Part shown: positions 27,216-36,751 of the stretch, in pieces | How the letters are laid out: the number at the start of each line of letters is the position of its first letter | Position numbering within the stretch: the first letter of the stretch is position 1 | From: Sphingomonas edaphi | GTDB taxonomy: Bacteria; Pseudomonadota; Alphaproteobacteria; Sphingomonadales; Sphingomonadaceae | Length of the DNA stretch: 64,000 bases | Direction of reading: 5' to 3' | Assembly: GCF_003583725.1 (NCBI RefSeq) | Contig: NZ_QXTF01000004.1 | Span: forward strand, 62,001-126,000 | Made by a program: the position numbers and the translations under genes | Notes under the pieces: model-generated | What the model was told of the DNA's origin: nothing | The model's database searches: none | What the model saw: the letters and a program-made list of their open reading frames with translations, nothing else

Positions 27216-27890
27216 TTACTGTGATCGAGCGCGCCGATATCCCGCTGCCCGCGCCTCAGCCTCGCTACAGAACATCGCTTCGGCCCGGGTCTGATTATAA
27301 TATTTCATGCCCGGCAGATGATAGATGAACTCACCTCTTCGGGAATGATTTCCCTTGATGTTGCAGGAGCTCACCGCACCAAAGGCATATTGAGGCCTGG
27401 TGCTACGAGACTTGGCACTTGGCTTGGTCGGCCGCCCCGTTCCGCGCTCGGCTCTCACCTCGGATGGCATTTGAAACGACCCCGCCCAAATGCCCCTGCG
27501 GGACGCCTTGGCGCTCTCTTCGGCCGACACATAGTCGGCAGAGTAGCGCCGGAACGCCACTGCATAGCCGGTTGCGACCATGGTTCGGTTGACGTCCACC
27601 TGGCCGACCGAGCAACGCGCAAGCGTTCTGCCGTGGACATCCTCTCCCATGGCCACGCACCTGACTTCTCGCCCGGTGACGAGTCTTGAGAGACGATCTG
27701 CCGATTCCTGCCCGCACGCCCAACGTTGACCAGCCTTGGTGCATTGCTGATCGAATTCCGGCGCATCGATACCGAAAAGCCGGATCCGCTGGTCACCAAT
27801 CCGCAATGAATCGCCGTCGCCCGCAACGGCAACTCCGTAAATAGGAGAAGATGACGAAAGGGCGAGCGCTGCGATCAGATAAGCGAACAT
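27216..27890 (-). CDS. Secreted thermonuclease-like protein
   Basis: A 224-residue staphylococcal-nuclease-like protein with a short N-terminal signal segment. The SNase fold shows DGDSLRIGDQRIRLFGIDAP followed by E, giving the equivalents of the catalytic Arg and Glu, then HGRTLARC with the second catalytic Arg and NRTMVATGYAVAF. It should cleave DNA and RNA with calcium in the periplasm or outside. A basic linker (about residues 145-168) leads to a C-terminal 45-residue unit, CNIKGNHSRRGEFIYHLPG then YYNQT and FCSEAEARAAGYRRA, found attached to many such nucleases. A single gene. Confidence 0.88.
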   Translation of the reverse strand: MFAYLIAALALSSSSPIYGVAVAGDGDSLRIGDQRIRLFGIDAPEFDQQCTKAGQRWACGQESADRLSRLVTGREVRCVAMGEDVHGRTLARCSVGQVDVNRTMVATGYAVAFRRYSADYVSAEESAKASRRGIWAGSFQMPSEVRAERGTGRPTKPSAKSRSTRPQYAFGAVSSCNIKGNHSRRGEFIYHLPGMKYYNQTRAEAMFCSEAEARAAGYRRARSQ

Positions 27891-27937
27891 GACTTACGCT
27901 TATCGTGGCGTGTGTTCGATCAGGTAAAGGAAAAAGG

Positions 27938-28120
27938 TTATGCCCTGCGACGAATGCTAGGATCTTCCAACGCAGAGATTTCACGCCAGACGCCTCTTTG
28001 AAGGCGAATAAGCTCAGCGCCGCAAATACGGCATTCGCTCTCCCAACCATAGGGCGTCCGCTTGGCCTTGCGCTTGGAGCGCATGTGGCCTGTTACAGAG
28101 CGGCAAATCCGCTGAAGCAT
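27938..28120 (-). CDS. Small basic protein with CxxC
   Basis: A 60-residue basic protein starting MLQRICRSVTGHMRSKRKAK with ESECRICGAEL in the middle, so one CxxC pair. Similar small proteins occur in sphingomonads, as I recall, but no function is known to me. The start has no strong ribosome-binding site (GGGGGAC precedes it). It lies 47 bases upstream of the nuclease gene on the same strand, so the two may share a transcript. Confidence 0.5.
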   Translation of the reverse strand: MLQRICRSVTGHMRSKRKAKRTPYGWESECRICGAELIRLQRGVWREISALEDPSIRRRA

Positions 28121-28178
28121 GTTGTCCCCCCGGACGTTTAATTGTGATTCCCGTCGGGGTTCTTAACCTAGGTTTATT

Positions 28179-28210
28179 GTTAATGCACCCGGGAAAAACC
28201 CGGAATTAAC
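28179..28210. other. Imperfect hairpin
   Basis: GTTAAT (28179-28184) pairs with ATTAAC (28205-28210) and, inside, CCGGG (28189-28193) pairs with CCCGG (28199-28203) around an AAAAA loop. Neither side has a convincing T-run. It lies in the 187-base gap between two groups of small genes and may end minus-strand transcription from the upstream pair. Confidence 0.35.
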
Positions 28211-28307
28211 GCGCGACATTATTATTTTCCGGTTGGCTCAAGCCGCTTTCGCTGTTCGGAGGACAAGCTCATCCGGAGGCGACGGATCACTCGGCGGCCA
28301 GGGCGCG

Positions 28308-28496
28308 TCATCGAGATGGGGGGGACAAAGCCTCGAGCCGGAGCGCCTCAAGTTCCGCGGCCATTGCCAGCTGCCGCTCTTTCTCCGATGGGAGGTGCGC
28401 ATTGAGCGCAACGATACGTTCCGCTTCAGCACGGAGCCGATAATAATCGGCGGTCAGTTCCCGCAACGATAAAATGGGGTCACGCCGCGCACTCAA
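28308..28496 (-). CDS. Small helical protein, paralogue of the next gene
   Basis: The C-terminal part of a longer open frame reads LRELTADYYRLRAEAERIVA then a charged helix ELEALRLEAL, typical of very small helical proteins common in sphingomonads. The best start is a TTG at 28496, nine bases after GGAG, giving 62 residues. The sequence Y-Y-x-L-R-A is shared with the protein at 28568-28741, so the two are tandem paralogues. No function is known; the start is uncertain. Confidence 0.45.
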   Translation of the reverse strand: MSARRDPILSLRELTADYYRLRAEAERIVALNAHLPSEKERQLAMAAELEALRLEALSPPSR

Positions 28497-28567
28497 AGGG
28501 TATTCACTCCAATTCCCGCACTCCAACCAGCTGGATGGCGTCGGGTCGTGGGCGGTCCACAGTCGAA

Positions 28568-28741
28568 CTAGCCCTTTTGCATTCCCCGCTTGGCTGCCTT
28601 GGCGAGCAACTGATATTTCTCGGCCTCGAAGCGATGTGCGTCCCTCGCCACGCTTTCCGATGCACGATCGGCCAAGTCCCACTCAAGCATCGCCCGCAGC
28701 TGATAATACTCGTAATGCGTGTGACTTTGCGGACTTCCCAT
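28568..28741 (-). CDS. Small helical protein
   Basis: A 57-residue protein from the ATG at 28741, with a GGGAGAG about eight bases upstream. It reads MGSPQSHTHYEYYQLRAMLE, then ARDAHRFEAEKYQLLAKAAK, a single amphipathic helix-rich protein without a signal peptide. It resembles the small YxxRAxxE-type proteins of alphaproteobacteria. A paralogue follows 71 bases downstream on the same strand. The function is unknown. Confidence 0.5.
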   Translation of the reverse strand: MGSPQSHTHYEYYQLRAMLEWDLADRASESVARDAHRFEAEKYQLLAKAAKRGMQKG

Positions 28742-29090
28742 CGTCAGCTCTCCCTCACCCTCCCCCCGGCTTCGGCTCGAACAGCCCTTGATGGGCCTCG
28801 GGCGTGAACGCTCCCGAGGCCCAAGGGGGGACGCCAGAACGGCGGACCAGAGGGAAGCCTGCAATGAAGTGCCTTGAGTTCAGGAAAGGTTGTCGATCGA
28901 TCCAGTTCGGAGCGTTTTAGTTTGACGCGTCAGCCTGACTCGACGCCCCCGCCCCCTAGTGTCGACAAGCAATGCTGCGCCAATAACGTGAAGGCCAGTC
29001 GGAAACGGCCAGCATGACTACCCGCATTGCTGGAGAAATCCGTTAAATCTGTGCTAATGACCTTAAGCACTAGTCGATCTGGGGGCGACA
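28742..29090. promoter_or_regulatory. Divergent gap with strong hairpin at 28793-28822
   Basis: No gene is seen in this 349-base stretch. GGGCCTCGGG (28793-28802) and CCCGAGGCCC (28813-28822) form a perfect 10-bp stem with a 10-base loop. On the minus strand this would lie in the leader of the small-protein genes, about 50 bases before the ATG; there is no T-run. The right part must hold the promoter of the TIR-TPR gene. Confidence 0.45.
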
Positions 29091-31352
29091 TTGGCGCAGG
29101 TTTTCATCAGCTATGCCCGCTCCGAAGAAAAGGTCGCTCGCCGCGTCGCAGCCAAGCTGAAAGAAGCCGACTTTGACGTATGGTGGGACGCTGACCTTCC
29201 AGCCCACCGCTCCTATTCCGAGGTCATTGAAAAGCACCTCAAAGATGCACCAGCGGTTGTCGTTCTTTGGTCGAAGTCCGCTGCAAAGTCGCAATGGGTT
29301 CGAGCGGAAGCCGATTATGCGCGATCCGAAGGCAAGCTCGTCCAGGCACAACTCGATGCGCAGCTCCCGCCAATGCCTTTCAACCAAATCCAGTGCGCCA
29401 ATCTCGCAGGCTGGAGAGGCAGTGACCGACACCCGGGCTGGTCCAAGCTTAGAGACAGCGTTGCAGCGTTGGTGGCAGGCGAGGATTTGCCGGCTTCTCC
29501 AACTGAGCCCTCCGCAAAATGGTGGCAAGTACGCCGGTATCAGTGGATCGGAGCCGGCGCAGTTCTCCTATTGTTGGCCGCTGCTTGGCTACTTCCAGCC
29601 TGGATGACATCCAACGGAGGCGAACGGCCAGTCGTAGCGGTGTTGCCGTTTGAAAGTCTCGATGAGCGAGATTCCAGCCTGGTCCTCGGCATCTGGGAAG
29701 ACACCCGCAACGCATTATCGCGAAACCCCCAACTCCTCGTGCTCGGTCCCAATACCTCTGAAGAACTGGCAAAGAAGGACACGAAGGCGGTGCGCAACGC
29801 AGCTGACTATGTGGTTCGCGCCAACGTCCGCTCGGTCGGTAATCGGATCAGGGTCAGTGCAAATCTCGTTCGAACCAAGGACGATGCCCAGGTCTGGAGC
29901 GAACGATTTGATCGCAAGCTCGATGACGTGTTTGCACTTCAAGGCGAGATTGCGCGCGACATCGAAGGACGCATCCGGGGGCGCCTCGCGAAAAAGGGCG
30001 GCATCATGCCGGAGAACATCGCGACAACGGGCGAAGTTTACGCGCTCTACAGCGATGCGCGTGCGAAAATTCGAAAGCGGCAGCTTCATCTATTTGAAGA
30101 GGCAGAACGACAGCTCGAACAGGTCGTCGAAAAGGATCCGAATTTTGCGCCCGGATGGGCAACGCTTGCTGTCGTGCGCAAAATGGCAGGATTAGCACCT
30201 TCAAGCGGTCGGCCTGAACAGCTCGCTCGCCGGGCAATCACGCTCGCACCAAACCTCGCTGCGGGCCATGCGGCACTGGGCTTCACGTTGGAAAGCGGGC
30301 CCACCGCTCAGGCGGCGTTGAGAAAAGCCCTAGCGATAGATCCCAATGACATTGAAGCGATGAACTGGCTGGCCAACAGTCTTGACCGCAGCAAAACAGA
30401 CGAACGGCTTCAGCTCTATTCGAGGATCGTTGAGCTGGAACCACTGTGGTGGCCGGCAATATTGAACAAGCTTGGCCTTCTGACCGAGAAAGGCGATCGG
30501 GCCGCTGCACAGGCTGAACTTCAGCGCGTCGAGCGCATTGGCGACAATTCGATAGCCGCGCTGATCAAAATTCACCTCGCGACCAGGTCAGGTGACCTCT
30601 CGAGCGCCGTGAACATCGGGCTCGCCGAGTACGCAAGGTCAGCCGGCTTCCAGCAGTCCGAGAACCGCAACCTGATGAACCTGATGTTGTGGGAGCCGCT
30701 GATGCAGCTCGGCTATTTCGCCGAGGCCGATCAGATCTTCCCGCCCCCGCCGCCCTCTAGAGCTTATATTCCCCTCATCCGGGAGAACGACCCGCGCGCT
30801 CTCGACATCGTTGAAGCACGCATGAAGCCGAGACAATTTTGGGAATTCGGACCTTTGCCCATCGTCTTGGCCCGCGTTTACCTGCTGAACGGACAAGGCC
30901 CTCGCCTCGCTCAAAGGTATCGCGACGTAGCGAAATCTCCGGCTGAGTTTGAACAGGTTGTGGGGCCAGGCCGGCTCCCTGACATTGCCCCGTCTGTCGC
31001 GCTGGCGCTTAAAGGTGCCGGCGACCCAGACCAGGCGGCCGCTTTGCTGACCCTGGCAGAATCCCGGCTCCCGAAAGCCACGCTAGGAGCTAGCGAGAAA
31101 ATCCAGCTGGCGCGTATCTTTGCCGTTCAAGGGCGGACCGAAGAAGCGATGAGCTTGCTGAGCGACGCTATCAAGGATGGATGGTTGCCTCCCTATATGC
31201 CGGTCCACACTGACATCGCGCTGGATCCGCCGTTGGCCGAACTGAAAGTCGACCCGAGGTTCCAAAAGCTCAGACAGCAAATCCTCGGGCATCTCGAGAA
31301 AGAGCGCGCTGAGCTGGGCACTATCAATCTTCCAAAGGCAGCCATCTCTTAG
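29091..31352 (+). CDS. TIR-domain protein with membrane segment and TPR repeats
   Basis: A 753-residue protein. Residues 1-130 form a TIR_2 domain: MAQVFISYARSEEKVA, DVWWDADLPAHRSYSE and WSKSAAKSQWVRAEADYA, keeping the glutamate used by NAD-cleaving TIR domains. A single hydrophobic helix (IGAGAVLLLLAAAWLLPAW, about residue 153-172) follows, then a TolB/FlgO-like domain (VVAVLPFESLDERD) and TPR repeats to the C-terminus. The TIR part would be cytoplasmic and the TPR part periplasmic. The start is TTG after GGGGGCGACA; no ATG fits better. Such TIR-TPR proteins are common in sphingomonads and their role is unsettled. No Thoeris- or CBASS-type partner lies next to it. Confidence 0.85.
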   Translation: MAQVFISYARSEEKVARRVAAKLKEADFDVWWDADLPAHRSYSEVIEKHLKDAPAVVVLWSKSAAKSQWVRAEADYARSEGKLVQAQLDAQLPPMPFNQIQCANLAGWRGSDRHPGWSKLRDSVAALVAGEDLPASPTEPSAKWWQVRRYQWIGAGAVLLLLAAAWLLPAWMTSNGGERPVVAVLPFESLDERDSSLVLGIWEDTRNALSRNPQLLVLGPNTSEELAKKDTKAVRNAADYVVRANVRSVGNRIRVSANLVRTKDDAQVWSERFDRKLDDVFALQGEIARDIEGRIRGRLAKKGGIMPENIATTGEVYALYSDARAKIRKRQLHLFEEAERQLEQVVEKDPNFAPGWATLAVVRKMAGLAPSSGRPEQLARRAITLAPNLAAGHAALGFTLESGPTAQAALRKALAIDPNDIEAMNWLANSLDRSKTDERLQLYSRIVELEPLWWPAILNKLGLLTEKGDRAAAQAELQRVERIGDNSIAALIKIHLATRSGDLSSAVNIGLAEYARSAGFQQSENRNLMNLMLWEPLMQLGYFAEADQIFPPPPPSRAYIPLIRENDPRALDIVEARMKPRQFWEFGPLPIVLARVYLLNGQGPRLAQRYRDVAKSPAEFEQVVGPGRLPDIAPSVALALKGAGDPDQAAALLTLAESRLPKATLGASEKIQLARIFAVQGRTEEAMSLLSDAIKDGWLPPYMPVHTDIALDPPLAELKVDPRFQKLRQQILGHLEKERAELGTINLPKAAIS

Positions 31353-31384
31353 CGACACCGCTGGTCGGCCTTGAATGGTCGCGA

Positions 31385-34300
31385 TTAATCGGAACCGAGG
31401 CTCGCGCGCACGGACGCAAAGTATCGACGACCTAGCACGTCATAGAGCGACGGATCGGTATTCGCCTGGACCTGCTGAGACCCCACCAACGAGGGTTGAG
31501 TATCAAAAAGATTATTGACGCCAACGGTCAGCTGAAACCGCTTGGCGACATCGAACGTCACGCCGGCATCGAAGTAGTGGCGGGAGGCCAGCTTCACCGC
31601 GTTGGTCGGTATGGAAATTGGCGGCGGGCGGTTGATCGATTTGTTACCCGCCAGGCGGCCATCGACCGTCGAAGAGAAATAGCGGTGGCGAAGAGACAAA
31701 TTGACTGGCCCGACCGTCCAGTTGGCACGATTGAACAGTTTCCACTTGGGCGCGGCGGTGCCGAGGATGGTCGTACCGCAGGGCGAGCCAAAGCTTCCCG
31801 CGCACTCGACGGGGTCTAGCGCCGCATTGTTCTGGACGCTTAGCTCCAGCAGCCGGCTACCGGACAGGTTGATCTGCGCATTTCCTGACAACAACGGAAA
31901 TCTATAACTCAACTGCCAGTCGATGCCCCTTGCGCGCAGCCTTGCCAGGTTGGCGGTCGGAATGCGTAACTCCCGTACAAACCCATCGGGTCCGCGCGTG
32001 AAGGCCTGGCACAATGGATCGGCGGGATCCGCACCGCCCAGGATACACCCCGTGATCGCCCCCAGCGGGCCCTGCCCTCCACCGAAGACGCCGATCGCGT
32101 CCCGAATATTGATGTCGTAATAATCGATCGTTGCCATAAACGACCTGAAGGGCTGGGCGACCGCGCCGAGCGTGAAGGTACGAGCGGTTTCCGCCTTGAG
32201 ATCGGTCGAACCGCCCGTCGTGACCAACGTCTCGTAAAAATCGAGGGGTAATCCGGCCGCGCCGTTGCGGGCACAGGCCTCGATCAATTCTGGCGTCAGG
32301 ACAAACTGGTTGATGGGAGCACAAGGATCCGACGGCACTCCGAAATCGGTCAGCTCTTCCTCGTAGAGCTCACGAACATTAGGAGCCCTGATAGCCTGTT
32401 GGAACCCGGCCCGCAGCCGAAGCTCGCGAACGGGCGCCCAATTGCCCATGAGCTTCCAAGTCCAGACGCCGCCAACGCTATCATAGTCCGAGTAGCGAAT
32501 GCCCAGCTCAGCATTAAGGTCATAAGCCAAGGGCTTGTCTCGAACGATTGGCACCAGCGCCTCGCCAAACAATTCGAAAACGCGTGTGCTGCCAGCTGCC
32601 CCAATCGATTTCAGGAAACCTAGCGTATCGCCTTCTTCGAACGAGTTGTCGGGCCGAAACACGTATGAAGTTCGACGCCAGGCCGCGCCAAGCACGGCCT
32701 TCAGCGGGCCAGCTGGAAGTTCGAACAGGTCTCCCTTCATCGTTAACTCGGCGATTTGCTCTTTGACGCGCGTCCGCTCGACGGGATTGATCCTCAGGAA
32801 GTCCGCCGCTTCGGGGCTGATCGTCTGTTCCCCGAAAATGTTGATCGGGACACAGCCGTTGGTGGGATCAATGCAAACGATCTGGCCCGAGCCGTTGTCC
32901 CGAGCCAGCATCGCCTGCTGCAATCGCCTGGCCGAGGCGCTGTTGAAATGCCGAGTGTCGTGGGAGACGTGACTACGACTGTAGTAGCCCTCGTAAGACC
33001 AGCCCCGGCCCAGCTCCCCCCGAAGTCCGATGAGCCCTCGATAGGCGTCCCGTTGGTCATTGGATTGGCGGGGTCCCAACCCGGTCAGCCGCGACGATAT
33101 CCTACCCGGTGCAACGAGGCCGTCAGCGTCTCCAGTATAGGCCGGATTTAAAGTGAAGCCGGTCGAAGGATTGCCAAGAAACCCGCGCCTACCCTCCGCG
33201 TCACGTCCGAAGCTAATGTCCAGTAGTTGACGAGCCGATGATGACAGAAATGGGTTGTCGAGATTGATCAAAGCCGGAAACACGGAATCTGCGCCAGATC
33301 CGATTACTCCGGGCGCTGGCGCGAGCTGCTGCGGGGATCGGGTCCGGATATAACTAAATTCCACGAAGGGCTCGAATGCCTCGGATAGCTCAAGCGATGC
33401 GAGCAGGTTCGCGCTGATGCGCTTCAGCGGGACCTGCACGTAATTGTCCGGCGCAAAATTGTAGAGGTCCCCGGGTGGAAGAAACGGAACGATGTCGCCG
33501 CCTTCGGCGAAACGGGACCCCGGCAACCGGACGAGGCCGTCGCCTATTCCTGATGGAACCAGCAATCCAGGCTGCGGCCCGCCTTGAAATCTGCTCTCGG
33601 GAACTGTGGGACTGCCAGCTCGTACAAGCCCCCACTCCTCGTTGGCCGAGTTGCAGGACAGGCTGCCGGTTGCTTGGCCAAACCCCAGCTCATCGCGCGA
33701 ACCCCTAAGAATACAGCCGTCCGATGCTGCGAATTCACTGAACGAACGAGAGCCTTGGAGCGACGGGCGCTGCTTGAGCCACCCGAGGGAAGCAATGACA
33801 TTTCCCTTGTCGCCGAGAAAGCTCGAACCATAGGTCAGATCGGCACTGCTGACACTGGAATCGCCCACCTCTGTGATGTTTTGCCGGGCTTCGAGATGGA
33901 GGCCCCTGATGGTTGGCTTCAAAATGAAGTTGATGACGCCGGTTACGGCATCAGAGCCGTAAACCGCCGAAGCCCCGCCGGTAACGATGTCGACGCGATG
34001 GATCAGGGCTGACGGGATGGTGTTCACGTCGATTTCCGGGATCTGGCCTGCGTCATTCGCAATCCAGCGCCTGCCGTTGACCAGTATCAGCGTCCGGACG
34101 CTCCCGAGCCCGCGAAGGTCAAGCGTGGCCGCGCCAGTACCAGGATTATTCGAGGTGTTCGTGAAACCCGGTACCAGTTGAGGCAGTTGGTTCAGAGTCT
34201 GCTCGACATTGGGCACGCCCGTCAGAACAAAATCATCGGATCGAACGGACTGGACAGGACTGAAGCTCTGACGGTTCGGTGTCGCAATGCGTGTGCCGGT

Positions 34301-34438
34301 TACGACAATCGTTGCTGGCTCAGGTTCGCTAGGTTGCTCAATCGGCGCGGGCGACGGCTCGTCTTGGGTAGAGGCAGCGCGCAAGGCGGACGCAGCAGCT
34401 CCAGCGAGTAGCAGTGAACAGCTAACAAGCGCGGCCAT
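31385..34438 (-). CDS. TonB-dependent outer-membrane receptor
   Basis: A 1017-residue receptor importing an unknown nutrient with energy from TonB. The ATG at 34438 follows AGGGGG; a signal peptide ends around SALRAAS. A TonB-box-like segment and plug start at ATIVVTGTRIATPN, then VEQTLNQLPQLVPGF, LDLRGLGSVRTLILVNGRRW and TGGASAVYGSDAVTGVINFI, the hallmark plug sequence. The barrel ends GRRYFASVRASLGSD, with VNNLFDTQPSLVG near the C-terminus. It resembles the large sphingomonad and Caulobacter receptors for plant sugars or peptides. It converges with the TIR-TPR gene and has no hydrolase or transporter alongside to suggest a ligand. Confidence 0.93.
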   Translation of the reverse strand: MAALVSCSLLLAGAAASALRAASTQDEPSPAPIEQPSEPEPATIVVTGTRIATPNRQSFSPVQSVRSDDFVLTGVPNVEQTLNQLPQLVPGFTNTSNNPGTGAATLDLRGLGSVRTLILVNGRRWIANDAGQIPEIDVNTIPSALIHRVDIVTGGASAVYGSDAVTGVINFILKPTIRGLHLEARQNITEVGDSSVSSADLTYGSSFLGDKGNVIASLGWLKQRPSLQGSRSFSEFAASDGCILRGSRDELGFGQATGSLSCNSANEEWGLVRAGSPTVPESRFQGGPQPGLLVPSGIGDGLVRLPGSRFAEGGDIVPFLPPGDLYNFAPDNYVQVPLKRISANLLASLELSEAFEPFVEFSYIRTRSPQQLAPAPGVIGSGADSVFPALINLDNPFLSSSARQLLDISFGRDAEGRRGFLGNPSTGFTLNPAYTGDADGLVAPGRISSRLTGLGPRQSNDQRDAYRGLIGLRGELGRGWSYEGYYSRSHVSHDTRHFNSASARRLQQAMLARDNGSGQIVCIDPTNGCVPINIFGEQTISPEAADFLRINPVERTRVKEQIAELTMKGDLFELPAGPLKAVLGAAWRRTSYVFRPDNSFEEGDTLGFLKSIGAAGSTRVFELFGEALVPIVRDKPLAYDLNAELGIRYSDYDSVGGVWTWKLMGNWAPVRELRLRAGFQQAIRAPNVRELYEEELTDFGVPSDPCAPINQFVLTPELIEACARNGAAGLPLDFYETLVTTGGSTDLKAETARTFTLGAVAQPFRSFMATIDYYDINIRDAIGVFGGGQGPLGAITGCILGGADPADPLCQAFTRGPDGFVRELRIPTANLARLRARGIDWQLSYRFPLLSGNAQINLSGSRLLELSVQNNAALDPVECAGSFGSPCGTTILGTAAPKWKLFNRANWTVGPVNLSLRHRYFSSTVDGRLAGNKSINRPPPISIPTNAVKLASRHYFDAGVTFDVAKRFQLTVGVNNLFDTQPSLVGSQQVQANTDPSLYDVLGRRYFASVRASLGSD

Positions 34439-34652
34439 GGAAAAGCCCCCTTGAACGCCATTTAACTTTTTTTAAACGCGCCGATCAAGTAACCGTCGAA
34501 AGGGAGCACGGTGAGCGCTCCTTCCGCAACCGCGACTAGCGCAACGACAATTGCGAACAGCGCGATCCTCTACCGCCAATGCGCTGATCCAGACCAAGCT
34601 GCGGGCGGAGTCCTCTGGGCTTCGGCCGCGCATCAACTCGGGTGAAGGATCG

Positions 34653-36647
34653 TCAACTAGCCCGTAGCGCGGTCGCGAAGTCTTCGAGTGCGATGATCTT
34701 TGACTGGGCTATCTCCTTAGACCGCTCTGCTGAAACCGGCTCTGCCATTCCGAAGCCCTGCCCATAGCGGCAACCAAGCTGCCGCAGCAGCATCAACTGC
34801 GCCTCCGTTTCAATATGTTCCGCGATGCATTGCTGCCCCATGGCTTTGCACAAGGCGAGCACGCCGCGCAGCAGGGGCAAGCCCGAATGAGCCGAGTGGA
34901 CAGAGGAAACGAGCGAGCCATCAAGCTTCACGGTGTCAAAGTTGATTTCCCGAAGATAATTGATCGACGAATAACCCGCCCCGAAATCATCGAGTGCGAT
35001 CCGTGCGCCGGCCTGGCTGAGTTGGGCGAGATTCTTACGCGCTGTTTTAAAATCGCTGAATAGCGCTGTTTCGGTGACCTCTACCTGCAACCGCTGGGGT
35101 GACAGTCCGGCCTCCCTGATGATGCGCAACACGCGAGCGGCGTAGCCATCCGTACAAAGTTCAACCGGGCTTAGGTTGAAAGACAGCCGGATAGAAGCGG
35201 GCCATTGCAGAGCAACCTCAGCCGCCTTGCCCAGAAGCGTTTCGGTCAGTTGCTCAATGACGTTCAACTGCTCCGTTATCGGAATAAACTCGGCCGGCGA
35301 AATCCAGCCAAGCTCGGAATGCTTCCAGCGCGCCAGAGCTTCAAAAGCGCGGAGCTCCAACGTTTCCAGATGAAATATCGGCTGAAATGCCAGCTCGACG
35401 TCATTGACTGTCCCCGGCTGACGAAGCGCCTGCTCGATAGCAGTCCGCCTCTGGATGTCCTGCCGCATCGCTAATGAGAATGACTCGACGACGCCTCGGC
35501 CCATCCCTTTGGCAGTATAAAGTGCGATGTCCGCTTCGCGCATGACCTCGGTCAGGTCCTGCGATGAATCGCGAAACGATAAGCCCCCACACGCGGAAAC
35601 CATCATTTTCCGGCCGCCGAGTTCGTACGGTACGGAAACCAGTGCCACTGCACGTTGAACCATTTCAAACGCCTGATCGGCAGATTGCGTCTCGAACAGT
35701 ATGGCGAACTCGTCACCACCAAGCCGCGCTACCAGATCGGTCGGTGCAAAAACGGTGGAGAGGCGCTCCCCCACCTGCAGTAGCAACTGATCCCCCGTGG
35801 GATGGCCGAACGTGTCGTTGATGGGCTTGAAGCCGTCCAAGTCTAAAATTGCGACGGCTCGGCCGACATTGTTATATTGATCGCTCTCAATTGCGCGGAG
35901 GAACCCACGCCTGTTTGCAAGACCGGTCAGCTGGTCGGAGTGCGCAATAACGCCAACCCGCTCCTGCTCGGCGAGGGCCACGGTTTCAGCGGCAATTGCC
36001 CGGGTACGCTGCTCTTCGATGTCGTAGCGCGAGGATACGAGACGCAGGAATGCGCGGTCCTGGACCGTCAACATTCGCAAAATGAGCAGGGAAAGCAGGA
36101 TGAGGCACAAGCCCGCTCCCACCTGTATGGGATCTCCAGACACGATCAGCAGGGCGGCCATCGGCAGGTTAAGGATAAGGATGGCGGCCCGAGCTGATGC
36201 CGGAAAGCTGCTGAGGCCGTAGCAGGCGCCAATCGACGTCAGGCACGAGAACATGACTGCGGCCATCGGCCGCGTGTCGGCGCGGTATCCGTACAGCGTC
36301 ATAACCCACGCGCAGAAAGTCGCGCAGACGAGCAGCGTCACGAAAAAGCTGGCTCGCAGCTCCCGCTGGATCTTGGAATCCTCAATCCTTCGGTTGCCAT
36401 TCCTGAGCCAATAGATGGCGCGCGCTCCTATGAACGCCAGGAAGAATATCGTCGGATCATAGCCGCCGAACTGCTCTGGAATGACGGTAAAATGCAGCCC
36501 CATGAGATTGGCGACAAAGATGCCGTACACCCACGGGAACTGCTTCTTTAACGCAATAAAGCGCTGCCTAAGAATGGCGTTGTCGTGCGCCGTCTCCGCC
36601 GGAATGCCCAGTGCTCTGTCAATGGTCATCAGAAGACGCCAACTCAT
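34653..36647 (-). CDS. Membrane GGDEF-EAL c-di-GMP enzyme
   Basis: A 664-residue protein. About six hydrophobic segments in residues 35-195 form a membrane sensor. The diguanylate cyclase domain has ARLGGDEFAILF near residue 317 with intact GGDEF, but the RxxD inhibitory site is absent (APTD in that position). The EAL domain has FEALARWKH near residue 425 and ALDDFGAGYSSINYL near residue 550, so its metal-binding set looks complete. It could make and degrade c-di-GMP, with phosphodiesterase activity likely. It starts a run of minus-strand signalling genes; the winged-helix gene lies about 100 bases upstream. Confidence 0.93.
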   Translation of the reverse strand: MSWRLLMTIDRALGIPAETAHDNAILRQRFIALKKQFPWVYGIFVANLMGLHFTVIPEQFGGYDPTIFFLAFIGARAIYWLRNGNRRIEDSKIQRELRASFFVTLLVCATFCAWVMTLYGYRADTRPMAAVMFSCLTSIGACYGLSSFPASARAAILILNLPMAALLIVSGDPIQVGAGLCLILLSLLILRMLTVQDRAFLRLVSSRYDIEEQRTRAIAAETVALAEQERVGVIAHSDQLTGLANRRGFLRAIESDQYNNVGRAVAILDLDGFKPINDTFGHPTGDQLLLQVGERLSTVFAPTDLVARLGGDEFAILFETQSADQAFEMVQRAVALVSVPYELGGRKMMVSACGGLSFRDSSQDLTEVMREADIALYTAKGMGRGVVESFSLAMRQDIQRRTAIEQALRQPGTVNDVELAFQPIFHLETLELRAFEALARWKHSELGWISPAEFIPITEQLNVIEQLTETLLGKAAEVALQWPASIRLSFNLSPVELCTDGYAARVLRIIREAGLSPQRLQVEVTETALFSDFKTARKNLAQLSQAGARIALDDFGAGYSSINYLREINFDTVKLDGSLVSSVHSAHSGLPLLRGVLALCKAMGQQCIAEHIETEAQLMLLRQLGCRYGQGFGMAEPVSAERSKEIAQSKIIALEDFATALRAS

Positions 36648-36751
36648 GGTTCCGGTGATAACGGCGCCAGCCTAAGATTTCCTCAATCGGCGCAGGCGAA
36701 TGCCGGAGTTCAGGCCCCAAAAGGCATGCGCCGGCGTTTGACGTCTAGACA

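Noticed and set aside
29091-31352. TIR protein considered as part of a Thoeris or CBASS defence system
   Set aside because: No ThsA-like, SLOG/Macro or cyclase gene lies nearby, and the TIR is fused to a membrane helix and TPR repeats as in common sphingomonad proteins.
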